Positions 1 through 9,298 of a DNA stretch of 64,000 nt are shown here, piece after piece (the stretch's first letter is position 1; each line of letters opens with the position of its first letter). Source of the stretch: Siphonodentalium dalli (Eukaryota > Mollusca > Scaphopoda > Gadilida > Siphonodentaliidae); NCBI GenBank assembly GCA_032622095.1, contig CP136064.1:139147954-139211953 (forward strand). The letters are read 5' to 3'. The notes under the pieces were generated by a model. The model saw only the letters and a program-made list of their open reading frames with translations. It was not told the origin of the DNA and ran no database searches. Made by a program: the position numbers and the translations under genes.

Positions 1-1
1 G

Positions 2-709
2 AAAAGGAAAGCCAAGTATCACACTGATGTAGAATTTAGATCAACCATGAAGACAAACTCTGTTACCAAATATGCCACCACACCTGAATTCAAAAAGAAT
101 GTGAAAAAATATTCAAAATCCAAGTATGCCACCACACCTGAATTCAAAAAGAATGTGAACAAATATTCAAAATCCAAGTATGCCACCACACCTGAATTCA
201 AAAAGAATGTGAAAAATTATTCAATATCCAAGTATGCCACCACACCTGAATTCAAAAAGAATGTGAACAAATATTCAAAATCCAAGTATGCCACCACACC
301 TGAATTCAAAAAGAATGTGAAAAAATATTCAAAATCCAAGTATGCAAACAATCCTCAATTCAGGAATAATCTCATTGACAGCCTGAAAATCCGACTCAAA
401 ATGAAGTATAAATTAAATGACAGTTACAGACAGAATGTTATCATTAGTGGAAAAAAACGGTATGCTAGAAATACTGTCTACAGAAAAAAGATACTTCTTG
501 CCCAACAAAGACTATTCAGGCGTAATGAGAAATTCAGACAGGAGCGGATTCAATCCAGCAAGAACAGATATAGGCAATTAAAGGAAAAGAAATTGCATGA
601 GCAGTCATTCATAGACAATGTTATAAAAGCCTTCCGAGAGGAAACAGCACATGGGCCTGAGTATGTATGTGCAAGCTGCAACCGCGTATTGTTTGAAAAC
701 CAGGTGTAA
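2..709 (+). CDS. Helitron protein segment 1: lysine-rich repeat region (partial at 5' end)
   Basis: The frame is open from base 2, so the ATG at 47 is probably not the true start: the codons before it (KYHTDVEFRST) read as another repeat unit. The region contains five near-identical 18-residue units (KYATTPEFKKNV plus a six-residue linker) followed by degenerate units (KYANNPQF, KYKLNDSYRQ, RYARNTVYRK). It ends near residue 215, counted from the ATG, with PEYVCASCNRVLF, the start of a Cys-containing motif that continues in another frame. Such basic repeats precede the Rep domain in animal Helitron proteins, where they are assumed but not proven to bind nucleic acid. The stop at 707-709 looks like the product of a frame change near 700, because the next frame carries on the domain. 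Confidence 0.7.
   Translation, partial: KRKAKYHTDVEFRSTMKTNSVTKYATTPEFKKNVKKYSKSKYATTPEFKKNVNKYSKSKYATTPEFKKNVKNYSISKYATTPEFKKNVNKYSKSKYATTPEFKKNVKKYSKSKYANNPQFRNNLIDSLKIRLKMKYKLNDSYRQNVIISGKKRYARNTVYRKKILLAQQRLFRRNEKFRQERIQSSKNRYRQLKEKKLHEQSFIDNVIKAFREETAHGPEYVCASCNRVLFENQV
68..337 (+). repeat. In-frame 54 bp minisatellite, five units
   Basis: Five tandem 54 bp units (18 codons each) begin at the AAA codon at 68. Differences are few and mostly alter the linker (KKYSKS, NKYSKS, KNYSIS). Because 54 is a multiple of three, copy-number changes keep the frame open. The complementary strand is also open across the array, only as a by-product of the repeat. Confidence 0.85.
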
Positions 710-1325
710 TTTAGATAACTATAGTCTAAAAGGTTCTGATGTTGATGCCATTGCTAAGAAGTACATCACAAAGAAGTATTTGCATGAATGCTCAGATGAA
801 TGCCCTGATAATTGTCAGTTTCTTGAGAGACCATGCAGCAAACTCTGGATTTGCTATACGTGTCATCGCAAAATTCAGCAAGGAAAGATTCCCTCTGGTT
901 CTTTCGGTAATGACATGGAACTTGATCCAATACCTGAAGAGATCGCAAATATAAACCGACTAGAATGCCACCTCCTAGCACCACTTCTTCCCTTCAAAAA
1001 GATTGTTAAATTACCGAGAGGTTCACAAGAAGGAATTAGAGGTTCAGTTGTTTGTGTCCCTACCGACATGAGTAAAACTGCAGATGTCTTACCAAGGCCC
1101 GAAAGTACAAGTTCATTACTTAGAGTAAAATTGAAACGGAAACTGTGCTATGAGGGTTATTACGATTATGAATTTGTGAGCACAAAGAAAGTTATGACTG
1201 CTTTGTCCTATCTTAAAAGGCACAACAAATTCTTCAAGGATATAAACGATGGAATGAAGCAATCGTGGACAGTGACGAAAGCTCGGACTCTACCGATTCT
1301 GAATCTGACATGGAACAGGATGTAA
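651..1325 (+). CDS. Helitron protein segment 2: DUF6570-like domain
   Basis: The useful part runs from about 700 to about 1262; the first residues overlap segment 1 in the wrong frame. Visible motifs are CSDECPDNCQF and YTCHRKIQQGKIP (Cys/His pairs suggesting a metal-binding knuckle), then DPIPEEIANINRLECHLLAP, PFKKIVKLPRG and VVCVPTD, which I recognise as the signature of the DUF6570 domain found upstream of the Rep domain in animal Helitron proteins. Its biochemical role is not established. The segment ends after a YLKRHNKFF motif, beyond which the reading continues in the frame of segment 3. The ATG at 651 is not a credible start, because homology begins in the previous frame. Confidence 0.7.
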   Translation: MGLSMYVQAATAYCLKTRCNLDNYSLKGSDVDAIAKKYITKKYLHECSDECPDNCQFLERPCSKLWICYTCHRKIQQGKIPSGSFGNDMELDPIPEEIANINRLECHLLAPLLPFKKIVKLPRGSQEGIRGSVVCVPTDMSKTADVLPRPESTSSLLRVKLKRKLCYEGYYDYEFVSTKKVMTALSYLKRHNKFFKDINDGMKQSWTVTKARTLPILNLTWNRM

Positions 1326-3556
1326 CTGATGATAAATCAGACAGTGCAAGTGATTCTGAGAATGAACATGGTGGTCGTGACTCTGCATTTCCCGTTGATT
1401 CATGTTTGCAACCAGCGGATATCGGTCAATTTGTACTTGATAGCCACAGCGATGAGATATTTGATGTTGCACCAGCAGAAGGAAACACCCCAGTATACAT
1501 GCTCGGTGATGAGGACATAGAAGGAAAAGCATTTCCAAAACAATTTCCTAAAGGGCAAGGTACATTTAAGACTAAAAGAAAGGTACGGGTAACAATGGCA
1601 CAATATTTTAAGCACAGGCTGATGCATGTGGATAATAGGTTTGCGAGGGACACAGATTACATATTCTTTAGTCAGTACATATCTGAGCTTCAGCAGGTAT
1701 TATCCCAGATTTCTATTGCTTGTAGAAAATCTAATGCCAAGTCAAGTGATGGATCAGAAATAACTGGCAGTGATCTGAGAGACAAGGAGAAGCGAGATGA
1801 GCTACTCAATAGTGATCAGGCATTCAAATTTCTCAAGACCATAAGAAGTAGTCCGGCATACTGGGAAAACTGCCAAAAAGATCTATTTGCTATGTTAAGA
1901 ATGGTCGGTATACCAACGTGGTTCACAAGTTTCTCTACAGCTGAGTTCCGATGGCCTGAGATTATAAAAACAATTTTAATCCAGCAAAATGACACGAGGA
2001 CTTTCGAAAAACTTGATTGGGACGAAAAGTGCAAAATTCTTAAGTCAAATCCTGTAACCGTTGCAAGAATGCTTTCAGATAGATTCCACAAATTTTTCAA
2101 GAAAGTTATTATGTCAGAATCTGAACCAATCGGTAAGGTAAAAGATTTCTTTATCAGGGAAGAAAATTCTGACAAGTTTAGACCGCACTGGCATTGTGTT
2201 ATTTGGATCGAAAACGCGCCTCAGTTTAATGTCGAAAATGATGCTGCTGTTGTAGAATTCATTGATAAATACATAACCTGTCTTACACCAGATGATGAAA
2301 TTGACCCAGAACTGTACGATATAGTTAAAAGTGTGCAACAACATAGCAAGAAACATACAACATCTTGTCGCAAACGTGGATCAACCTGCAGGTTTAATTT
2401 TCCCAGGCCACCATCTGAGAAGTCATTCATTGCTAGAGCAACGAATGTGGAAACTGAAGACGATCAAACTGAGAAACAAAATGCAAAGACATTAGTTGAA
2501 TCATTATGGAAACTCCTACTAGATGAAAATGAGGACATATCAAGTTCTGAGCAACTACTTGAGAAAGCTAACGTAACCCAATCTGACTTGGAAACAGCTT
2601 TGACCCGATTGTCTACCCGCAATACTGTTGTTCTCAAAAGATCACCTAAAGACATGTGGACGAATCAGTACAATGCATATCTCTCGAGATGCTGGAATGC
2701 CAACCTTGACATTCAATATGTATTGGACGCATACAGTTGTGTTGTATATATCATCAGCTACATCTCGAAGAATGAGAAAACAATGGGATCTTTTTTGAAA
2801 CGGACTAAAAAAGAAGCCGAGACAGGAAATTTGTCTGCTAGAAAAACAATGAAAAAGCTTGGATCAACGTATCTAAACAAGCGAAATGTGTCAGCCATTG
2901 AGAGTGTTTTCAGAGTTTGTGAATTGCCCCTCAAGGAATGTTCGAGAAATGTTGTGTGGATACCTCTTGGTGAAAATCCTGTCCGTATAAGTCTCCCTCT
3001 GGATAAGATAAACGAGGACTCTGAGCGAGTTTGGATGATAAACATCATTGAAAGATATGTAGCAAGACCTCTGCAGATTGAGTTTGAGTCGATGTGTTTG
3101 GCTAGATTTAGTTCACAGTATAGAATTCTCTCTAAAAGTCAACTTCCCAAGAATGCTGAGAATTGTGCTGAGGATCAGATAACAGAAACTGTGTTTAGGC
3201 TACAGAATGAACTTGGATATGTTCAAAAGAGAACAAGGTCAAGTCCTGCTGTCATAAGGTATCCTAGATTTGTATTAGAAAAGGAACCTGAGAAGTTCTA
3301 CCACAGCATCCTACAACTGTACCTACCCCATTGTACAAAAGAGCAACTGAAGCCAAGTCCATTTCTATCGTACAAGGACTTTTTTGAGTCTGGAATTGTT
3401 AGATCTGGGAATGACAGTTACACTGTGAAATCTGTAGTGGAGGATAACCGAAAACATTATGAGGTAAATGCTCGTGCAATTGACGATCCCAAGATTCTAT
3501 GCAGAAAGTCAATCCTGAAGATGCATGGGCTAATTTATGTCCGGAGTCAGAAGTAG
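1265..3556 (+). CDS. Helitron protein segment 3: HUH/two-tyrosine Rep endonuclease
   Basis: This 763-codon frame begins at a GTG, so it has no proper start and must be read from upstream codons (EAIVDSDESS). An acidic Ser/Asp-rich linker (residues 1-40) is followed by the Helitron Rep N-terminal region. The HUH motif lies in RPHWHCVIWIE with H308 and H310, a metal-binding pair. A CRKRGSTCRFNFPRPP block follows near residue 365. The paired catalytic tyrosines are Y495 and Y499 in YIISYISK, spaced Y-x3-Y as in Helitrons. The family nicks and rejoins single strands during rolling-circle transposition. The last residues run out of frame and the chain continues in segment 4. Key residues are intact and there is no internal stop. 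Confidence 0.85.
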   Translation: MDSDESSDSTDSESDMEQDVTDDKSDSASDSENEHGGRDSAFPVDSCLQPADIGQFVLDSHSDEIFDVAPAEGNTPVYMLGDEDIEGKAFPKQFPKGQGTFKTKRKVRVTMAQYFKHRLMHVDNRFARDTDYIFFSQYISELQQVLSQISIACRKSNAKSSDGSEITGSDLRDKEKRDELLNSDQAFKFLKTIRSSPAYWENCQKDLFAMLRMVGIPTWFTSFSTAEFRWPEIIKTILIQQNDTRTFEKLDWDEKCKILKSNPVTVARMLSDRFHKFFKKVIMSESEPIGKVKDFFIREENSDKFRPHWHCVIWIENAPQFNVENDAAVVEFIDKYITCLTPDDEIDPELYDIVKSVQQHSKKHTTSCRKRGSTCRFNFPRPPSEKSFIARATNVETEDDQTEKQNAKTLVESLWKLLLDENEDISSSEQLLEKANVTQSDLETALTRLSTRNTVVLKRSPKDMWTNQYNAYLSRCWNANLDIQYVLDAYSCVVYIISYISKNEKTMGSFLKRTKKEAETGNLSARKTMKKLGSTYLNKRNVSAIESVFRVCELPLKECSRNVVWIPLGENPVRISLPLDKINEDSERVWMINIIERYVARPLQIEFESMCLARFSSQYRILSKSQLPKNAENCAEDQITETVFRLQNELGYVQKRTRSSPAVIRYPRFVLEKEPEKFYHSILQLYLPHCTKEQLKPSPFLSYKDFFESGIVRSGNDSYTVKSVVEDNRKHYEVNARAIDDPKILCRKSILKMHGLIYVRSQK

Positions 3557-5820
3557 AGAGATTAGATGAATCAAATGTACCAGTATCAACAGTCAGGCAG
3601 GATGAAAATATTGATTGCGAAAATGAGTTTGGCAATGTTTCATCTAAATCTGGAAACGAAAAACATTATGATGTTTATGATAAAAGTGAAGTTCTGCCAC
3701 TGATGAGAACAATGAATAAGAAACAAAGCAAAATATTCCACAAAGTACGTACTTGGTGCCTAGATAAGATTCAAGGAAAAAATCCAGACCAATTTTTCCT
3801 ACATTTAACAGGTGGAGCAGGCACTGGGAAATCCCATCTGATAAAATGTCTGTATTATGAAACCAACCGACTGTTATCCCAAATCAGCAGTAACCCCGAT
3901 GACACAGTTGTTTTGTTAACCGCATCTACTGGTAGTGCAAGTTTCAACATTAGAGGAACCACATTGCACACAGCATTCTCAATTCCATTATTTCTCAGCG
4001 ACACGTATGTCCATCTGAAAGAAAACAATCTGAATACACTGAGGTGTAAACTAGGCTCTCTTCTTCTATTGATAATAGATGAAATTTCTATGATAAAGTA
4101 TAGTTTACTGCACTATGTTAGTGAACGATTGAACCAGATAAAGAGGACTTGTGGAAATGACAAAATCTGCTTTGGAGGAATCTCGGTTATAGCTGTAGGT
4201 GACTTCTATCAGATCCCACCTGTTCTTGCCTCAGAGGAAGACAAACTATTTTCAAGAGTGTCTGGACGCAAACTGTGGGACAAACGATTCTCCATTTCCA
4301 TACTGGAGGAAATCATGAGACAGAAAGATGATGCTGAATTTGCACACATGCTAAATAGGTGTAGGACCAAACTCAGAGCTGAAAGCCTGTTGCAACAGGA
4401 TGTTAAAATGTTGTCTGGCTGTATAAATAGAAATATCGGAGAGGCATTGCTTATATGTAGCACTAAAGCCGAGGTCAGTGATCACAACACAAAGATGTTG
4501 CAGGAAAAGTGCACTAATGTTTTCACCATTGATGCTCAGGATTACAAGAAAAATAAGGCAACTGGAGTTAGTGTGAGACTAAACAGACCGTGTAGCTCAA
4601 AGCAGTTGAAGACATATTTGCTTCAGTCCATTGTCCTAGCTAAAGGTTGCAGAGTCATGTTGGTGAAGAATCTAGACATTGATGATGGTTTGGTGAATGG
4701 TGTTATTGGAACTGTAGTAGACATGAAAAATTTTGGAAATGTTGACATAGATATGAAAAGAGTGTATATCCGGTTTGACAATGAAAGAGTTGGGAGGAAA
4801 AGACTTTCTGGCCTAGAAGGTGAAATGCGAACAATTGAAATTGCACCAGACGAACATCACATTGGAAGTAACCAAGTAACTGTCAGAAAACAGTTCCCAT
4901 TGACTTTGTCGTATGCATGTACGATCCATAAGGCTCAAGGAATTACGCTGGAAAAGGCTGTTATCTCATTGAAAAATATATTCGCACCTGGTATGGCCTA
5001 TGTTGCATTGAGTCGGGTGACATCCCTTGAAGGACTTTCAATAATAAACTGTGCATCTCATGAGTTCACTGATAAGATCTATTGTGATAAGAACATCTCA
5101 AAAGCGCTCGACAGAATGCCAAATTTCATTGAAGCTGAGAAAACCCCATCTGGCCAGTGTTTAAGAATCATTTTGCACAATGTTGAAGGTTTATCATGTC
5201 ATTTGGAAGATCTCAAAGCAGACCAAAGAAATCTTTCTGCTGATTGTATAGCTCTTGTTGAGACATGGCTTACCCCCAGTGATATTGGAAGTTTGAGATA
5301 TGATTTAGATCATTACGAGTTTTATCACCATGCAAGGTCTGAATGTTTTGATGAGTCCGGGAATTTTGTCAAGAAAATGAAAAACCAAGCTCATGGTGGT
5401 GTTGGTGTTTATGTGCGCGATGAATCAGATTTCCGTGGAACTCAGATTGGTATCATCAATCTCGAACACATTTGCATATACAATCACAATTTAGATTTGC
5501 TTGTCATTGTAATATACAGGCCTCAACAACATGCGGTAAAAGTGTTCACACCAAAACTACATGAAATATTTTCAGTAATTGAGCAGTACACAAATGTGCT
5601 ACTGATGGGTGACTTTAATCAGAATGCCTTAGAAAATTCTTCTCTGAGTACCCTTATTGAAAGCAAAGGTTTTCAACAAATTGTCAGTTTCCCTACAACA
5701 GAAACTGGTACTCTGTTAGATCATGTTTACTTTAAAGGAGATCTCTCTGTATCTTGCAGCAGATTGTCTGAATATTATAGTTATCATGAAGGAATTGCCA
5801 TTGATGTAGATACCACTTAA
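3499..5820 (+). CDS. Helitron protein segment 4: PIF1-like helicase plus endonuclease domain
   Basis: This 773-codon frame begins with NPEDAWANLCPESE, which joins to the end of the Rep segment. The SF1B helicase follows: Walker A GGAGTGKS at residues 105-112, Walker B IIDEISM with D194/E195, then VIAVGDFYQIPPV, and the C-terminal SYACTIHKAQG and YVALSRVTSLEGL motifs typical of PIF1-like helicases. From about residue 555 an endonuclease/exonuclease/phosphatase domain starts (LHNVEGL, LVETWL, GGVGVYV, VIYRP, LMGDFN, LLDHVYF). This fusion marks the Helentron branch. The usual final Ser-Asp-His motif appears here as SYH (YYSYHEGIAI), so a catalytic Asp may be lost. The stop at 5818-5820 is a plausible natural end. 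Confidence 0.88.
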   Translation: MQKVNPEDAWANLCPESEVERLDESNVPVSTVRQDENIDCENEFGNVSSKSGNEKHYDVYDKSEVLPLMRTMNKKQSKIFHKVRTWCLDKIQGKNPDQFFLHLTGGAGTGKSHLIKCLYYETNRLLSQISSNPDDTVVLLTASTGSASFNIRGTTLHTAFSIPLFLSDTYVHLKENNLNTLRCKLGSLLLLIIDEISMIKYSLLHYVSERLNQIKRTCGNDKICFGGISVIAVGDFYQIPPVLASEEDKLFSRVSGRKLWDKRFSISILEEIMRQKDDAEFAHMLNRCRTKLRAESLLQQDVKMLSGCINRNIGEALLICSTKAEVSDHNTKMLQEKCTNVFTIDAQDYKKNKATGVSVRLNRPCSSKQLKTYLLQSIVLAKGCRVMLVKNLDIDDGLVNGVIGTVVDMKNFGNVDIDMKRVYIRFDNERVGRKRLSGLEGEMRTIEIAPDEHHIGSNQVTVRKQFPLTLSYACTIHKAQGITLEKAVISLKNIFAPGMAYVALSRVTSLEGLSIINCASHEFTDKIYCDKNISKALDRMPNFIEAEKTPSGQCLRIILHNVEGLSCHLEDLKADQRNLSADCIALVETWLTPSDIGSLRYDLDHYEFYHHARSECFDESGNFVKKMKNQAHGGVGVYVRDESDFRGTQIGIINLEHICIYNHNLDLLVIVIYRPQQHAVKVFTPKLHEIFSVIEQYTNVLLMGDFNQNALENSSLSTLIESKGFQQIVSFPTTETGTLLDHVYFKGDLSVSCSRLSEYYSYHEGIAIDVDTT

Positions 5821-5866
5821 AAATGAAGCTATCTTCATTTCATTATACCTTAAAATTATAGGTATA
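5821..5866 (+). other. Two short hairpins directly after the Helitron stop codon
   Basis: Hairpin 1 has a perfect 8 bp stem (aaatgaag 5821-5828, cttcattt 5833-5840, loop ctat). Hairpin 2 has a 7 bp stem (tatacct 5844-5850, aggtata 5860-5866). A short stem-loop near the 3' end is a known Helitron feature. A CTAG follows at 5883-5886, but its distance from hairpin 2 (16 nt) is longer than the usual 10-12 nt, so the exact end is unsure. Confidence 0.5.
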
Positions 5867-5890
5867 TTTTAGTTATGTTATACTAGCTGC

Positions 5891-6885
5891 TAGGCCTGTA
5901 ACGATACGCTTGGTCACGATACGATACGTATCGCGATACAGGATCTACGATACGTATCGCCATACGCCAAATTTGATCCCACGAGTTTATAGCTATTCAA
6001 GTTCAACACTCTAAATTTGCACAACTCTCAGGTGTTATCGTAGAATGATGAACTATACTAAATTTAGTGATCAGTATATCATTTGACAGTTGGCAGTCAG
6101 TTGCTGGAGTTTCTGACTGAAAATGAGCTTTTCTGACAATATACTCAGATATAACTATTGACAAGTAGTGTAAGCACCCAGCGACAGTTCGCCATGCACC
6201 ATTAAACTATATACCTAATAATGGCACATGACGAAATGTCGCTGGGCTCTATAGAATGATGTCGTTTCAAATGGTGCGACATGTTGGTCGTAACACCAGT
6301 CTTGTAAGAGGTTCCCGTCGAACATAATTTGCAGATCGTTTTACTTTTAGTTTTGTCTGTCTTAATGCATCCATCCTCTTCAACGGTGTACGTCCCAAAA
6401 ACGAAATACTGCCAGACTTTTGACCTGTAGGCCGCTGGCGGATTGACAAGTTTTAAGCTTTCTTGAGCAGACATCTTTCCACGGCCCACGTATTGTTGTT
6501 TTGCCGCAGACGATATATCCAATATACTAATATTTGATTGGTTGAATTCACAGCAGTTCATCAAATTAAACCAATCAGAGCATGGCTTACAGTCTGATGC
6601 TAGGTTACGGAGGTCAGTCATTTCACTTCCGCCAACGTTTGTGTCAAAGGTCAAAGTGCGAGCTCACGGAAACAAACGAAATTTACAGATTTACTTCCGA
6701 TAACACTTTGTAAGCATTCACAGCTTACGGAAACGAACGAGGGGACCCCATTGATTTCGTATGGTAACTGCATAATAGCGGAACTGTATCGTAGTGTATC
6801 GAAATTACAGTCAAATGAATCGCGTATAGAATCGTGAATGACGAATCGCGATGCATCGAAATCGCGATGAATCGTTACAGGCCTA
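5891..6885 (-). mobile_element. Non-autonomous hAT transposon, 995 bp, with 8 bp target duplication
   Basis: Perfect 15 bp terminal inverted repeats (taggcctgtaacgat at 5891-5905 and its complement at 6871-6885) are flanked by a perfect 8 bp direct repeat, ctagctgc, at 5883-5890 and 6886-6893. An 8 bp duplication defines the hAT superfamily. Both subterminal regions are dense in short cgatacg/atcgcgat words, like transposase-binding repeats of hAT ends. Inside is only an N-terminal transposase fragment on the - strand, so the copy is an internal-deletion derivative needing transposase from elsewhere. Confidence 0.93.
6202..6654 (-). pseudogene. hAT transposase N-terminal remnant with BED zinc finger
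   Basis: The frame runs 150 codons. A more natural start is the internal ATG at 6474 (MSAQESLKLVNPPAAYRS), leaving about 90 residues. The BED finger is visible as SKVWQYF, then CKLC, then MSHHLKRHH, i.e. aromatic residues plus a C-x2-C...H-x3-5-H metal site; BED fingers bind transposon ends. The frame stops about a dozen residues after the finger, and the RNase H-like DDE catalytic core and the hAT dimerisation domain are absent. It is a truncated DNA-binding fragment and could at most act as a competitor for end binding, which is speculation. Confidence 0.8.
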
Positions 6886-6893
6886 CTAGCTGC

Positions 6894-7100
6894 ATGCGGC
6901 ACCCAGTGTTGTTCGGGTGAGAATGCACACTTTTTAGTGGCGGTCCTTCAAATTGCATGACTATATCAGGTTACACTATCTTTTATGCTGATAAAAAAAC
7001 GCTCTTTATTGCTAATTATTACTGTATCTTTAATCATTAAGTGCATCCTTAAGTTAACCGCACATATTCCGTGACATTCCCCACGTCATTTTACTTTTGT
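6894..7100. other. AT-rich intergenic sequence, no feature seen
   Basis: Between the hAT target duplication and the inverted-repeat arm I see no ORF of note, no RNA gene and no repeat beyond a short atgcggcac word, which also occurs near 12060. Confidence 0.5.
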
Positions 7101-7320
7101 GCAAAAAATAACAATTTATTTTTAAACATTGAAGATTTAATAACTAGTTGGAATGCTAGTAAAACTACATGTATGTCGATTCTAGAAATTTGATTCAATC
7201 TAGAAATTTTACTCACTTTCTAGAGTCCAAATACATGTACATGTACTATTAATTTTTTGAGTTTCATTTCTAAACTTGACAGATAATATTCTTGATAAGG
7301 AATACCTAGATTGTGTTTGC
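7101..7320 (+). repeat. Left arm of a ~220 bp inverted-repeat pair
   Basis: This stretch matches the reverse complement of roughly 12075-12295. The shared order includes ttgaaga, ctagttggaatgctagt, aaaactacatg, a tctagaaatttgattcaat block, a tttctagagt block and gtttcattt, with scattered differences and small indels. The arms lie about 4.8 kb apart. They could be long terminal inverted repeats of one composite element or two oppositely oriented copies of a dispersed repeat; I see no target duplication that decides. Confidence 0.7.
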
Positions 7321-7927
7321 TACGGCCTCACAAGATGAATAGATCTCCTACATTGTACATGGTCAGAGGAGTAATTAATCGAAGGTGATAGGTATTATTT
7401 GTTTTCAATCTAAGGAAAATGGTTATGTCTGAAGACGATTGATTCAGCTTTCCAGTGGTAACATGCTTGTGTGAATCGATTAAATATAAGTTTGAAAGAA
7501 AGCATATCTCATGATAATGTTAACATTTGTGCTGCCAATCGCTGTAATGGAATGCCTTGGAAATTCATGGGAAAATATTGGAAACAAACTGACATCTCTT
7601 TATGAAATTAATTTGATTCAATCCATTACATTTCATTCTGAAAGAATGACTGGTTATTCATATTATCAGAAAGCTAAGACATTCCTTATCACAGTAATAG
7701 TTTTCAACAAAGAAACGACAGTCCTAATTAGTTAACGAGTGCCAGTGCCAAAATATGTCACCATAGACTATAAATGCATTACTCCTTTGACCATTACGAC
7801 ATCTGTCCATCTTGGTCGGTCATGTCATTGAAGCCTCAGACTACATATTAAAATGTTAATCTCAATAATTATAAGTATTAGCTTACATAATTTCTGTTGA
7901 ACATTCTATTTATATGACCTATTTGTA
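7321..7927. other. AT-rich sequence without recognisable gene
   Basis: The region contains a 74-codon open stretch (7511-7735) with no recognisable domain, ordinary composition for AT-rich DNA and no splice context I would trust. Nothing else is evident. Confidence 0.5.
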
Positions 7928-8407
7928 TTTCAGTCTGATGTACCGCTTTGAACAGAGCAGAACAGGTGTAAAGTTGTACTGTTGCAATGAAGAGGATGGA
8001 GTGCATTGATGAATACCAACCTTCTTCAACATGGGAAGTTTCAATGTTCACATGAAAACAACTGAAAAAAAAAGAGGATGATCACTGGAAAGAATGACCT
8101 TTGGACCTTTGGAAATGGGATTGCATGTATGATATATATAATTTATTATATTATATTCAGCATTGTTATGCCCCGATCCTCCGCAGGAGGATTCGGGGGT
8201 ATATGATGGAGACTTCAGTCCATCCGTCCATCTGTCTGTCCATCTTTCCGTCCGTCTGTAACAAACTTTTCACAACACAACTCAAGTATCGATAATCATA
8301 TTTGGATGGCAGATCAGCAGTGTTTACTGTGATAACAACCCGTTTCTGCCTGTCATTTGCAGAATGAGGTCCCCAGAGGGTGAATTTAGTGACGCTATCC
8401 CGCATAG
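7928..8407 (+). repeat. Dispersed repeat, copy 1 (direct repeat of 11189-11680)
   Basis: Starting at tttcagtctgatgta, this ~0.48 kb region matches 11189 onward in the same order: cgctttgaa, aaagttgtact, gcaatgaagaggatggagtg, a cttcttcaaca block, cacatgaaaacaactgaaaa, cagcattgttatgcc, gtccgtctgtaacaaactttt and the palindromic gaggtccccagaggg end. The gtccatc/gtccgtc-rich part resembles repeats I associate with bivalves. It is interrupted by a hAT element at its palindromic end. Confidence 0.8.
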
Positions 8408-9298
8408 CAGGGTTGGTGCTTTTTTTGATTTTTTTAAAATAAATCAATAAAATCGATTTATTTGATTTAAATCAGATTTATTTGATTTAAATCGATTTTT
8501 TTGATTTTTTTTCTAATTGTTATGAAAATATGCAATTGTGCAATGTCTTTGATAAATGAAGGTTCTAAAAGGTGTTGCTTATTATATCCAAGGCTGGAAT
8601 AATCAAAATTCTATTTTTATTTATTATGTTTTGTATGACTACATGTATCAAGCACAAATATCATGGTAGAACAGATATAGCGACCATGTACTTTAATTAT
8701 GCATACACTTAGGTCCATGTGAGTTCCAATGTTGTGATATCTGGATAGGTAAACCTGTGCTTAATGATTTACTTATAAATTTAGTAAATTTTAGCTGGGA
8801 ACTGAATATATTATCAATCATCTTTGCTCCTCGGTGACTTGAGGACATACATGTAATCACACCATATATCAAGTATGGACATTAGACAACTAGAGTAGTT
8901 TAGATGGCTGAGTATATGGTAGAATTACTTGGTTGGCATTTACATGTATGGCAATCAGAAAAGGAAAGGAAATTTAATAGTGTAATGAGGAGTGCTGAAT
9001 CTGATTGTAGTTACAAATAACCGGAACAGGCCGTTGCTAGAGCAGTAATCACAGAACCATGCAGTATGCCTGTTTCTATAGGGTTGACAATTACTGCACA
9101 ATTTCATATCTATTATCCAATTTTGTATATTGTTTAATCATAATCATGTTATAGTTTACAAAAAACCTTGTTAGTTATTGCAAATTCTTGACATATGCAA
9201 TCATTTCAAAATTTTTGATTTAAATCAATGATTTTTTTCAAAAACATCATTGATTTAAATCTTGATTTAAATCGCTTGATTTAAATCAGCCAACCCTG
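8408..9298. mobile_element. hAT-type MITE, 891 bp, with perfect 8 bp target duplication
   Basis: The ends are cagggttgg (8408-8416) and ccaaccctg (9290-9298), flanked by the 8 bp direct repeat ccgcatag (8400-8407 and 9299-9306). Inside both ends are many copies of ttgatttaaatc and its variants (for example 8450-8500 and 9215-9290), typical of the subterminal repeats of this hAT type. There is no transposase ORF, so it is non-autonomous. The related repeat at 11189-11733 lacks it and shows the uninterrupted site near 11673-11683. Confidence 0.92.

Larger units (their letters stand above)
1..5886 (+). mobile_element. Helitron of Helentron type (Rep, helicase and endonuclease), 5' part outside window
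   Basis: Four consecutive + strand open segments (2-709, 651-1325, 1265-3556, 3499-5820) read, in order, as a basic repeat domain, a DUF6570-like domain, a HUH/two-tyrosine Rep domain, a PIF1-like helicase and a C-terminal endonuclease. That domain order is known for animal Helentrons, which move by rolling-circle replication. The segments lie in different frames with three short overlaps, so no single frame covers the protein, yet none carries an internal stop. The 5' end is not visible because the first frame is already open at base 2. The 3' end is uncertain: two short hairpins follow the last stop (5821-5866) and a CTAG lies at 5883-5886, just before a later hAT insertion. The element boundary given is therefore a guess. 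Confidence 0.85.

Noticed and set aside
19-201. 60-codon - strand frame with repeated NSGVVAYLDFEY
   Set aside because: It is the complement of the Helitron 54 bp minisatellite and disappears outside it.
3499-3556. Programmed frameshift between Rep and helicase segments of the Helitron
   Set aside because: I see no canonical slippery heptamer with downstream structure, and three separate breaks in one gene point to mutation, introns or base-count error instead.
5883-5886. CTAG as a firm Helitron 3' terminus
   Set aside because: Distance from the hairpin is longer than usual and the base after it (once the hAT insertion is removed) is not T, so it is only a candidate boundary.
6651-6902. 83-codon - strand frame over the right end of the first hAT element
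   Set aside because: It consists of the terminal inverted repeat and subterminal repeats and runs out of the element across its target duplication.
7511-7735. 74-codon open frame with hydrophobic start
   Set aside because: Short, AT-rich, no recognisable domain, and no neighbouring exons or signals.
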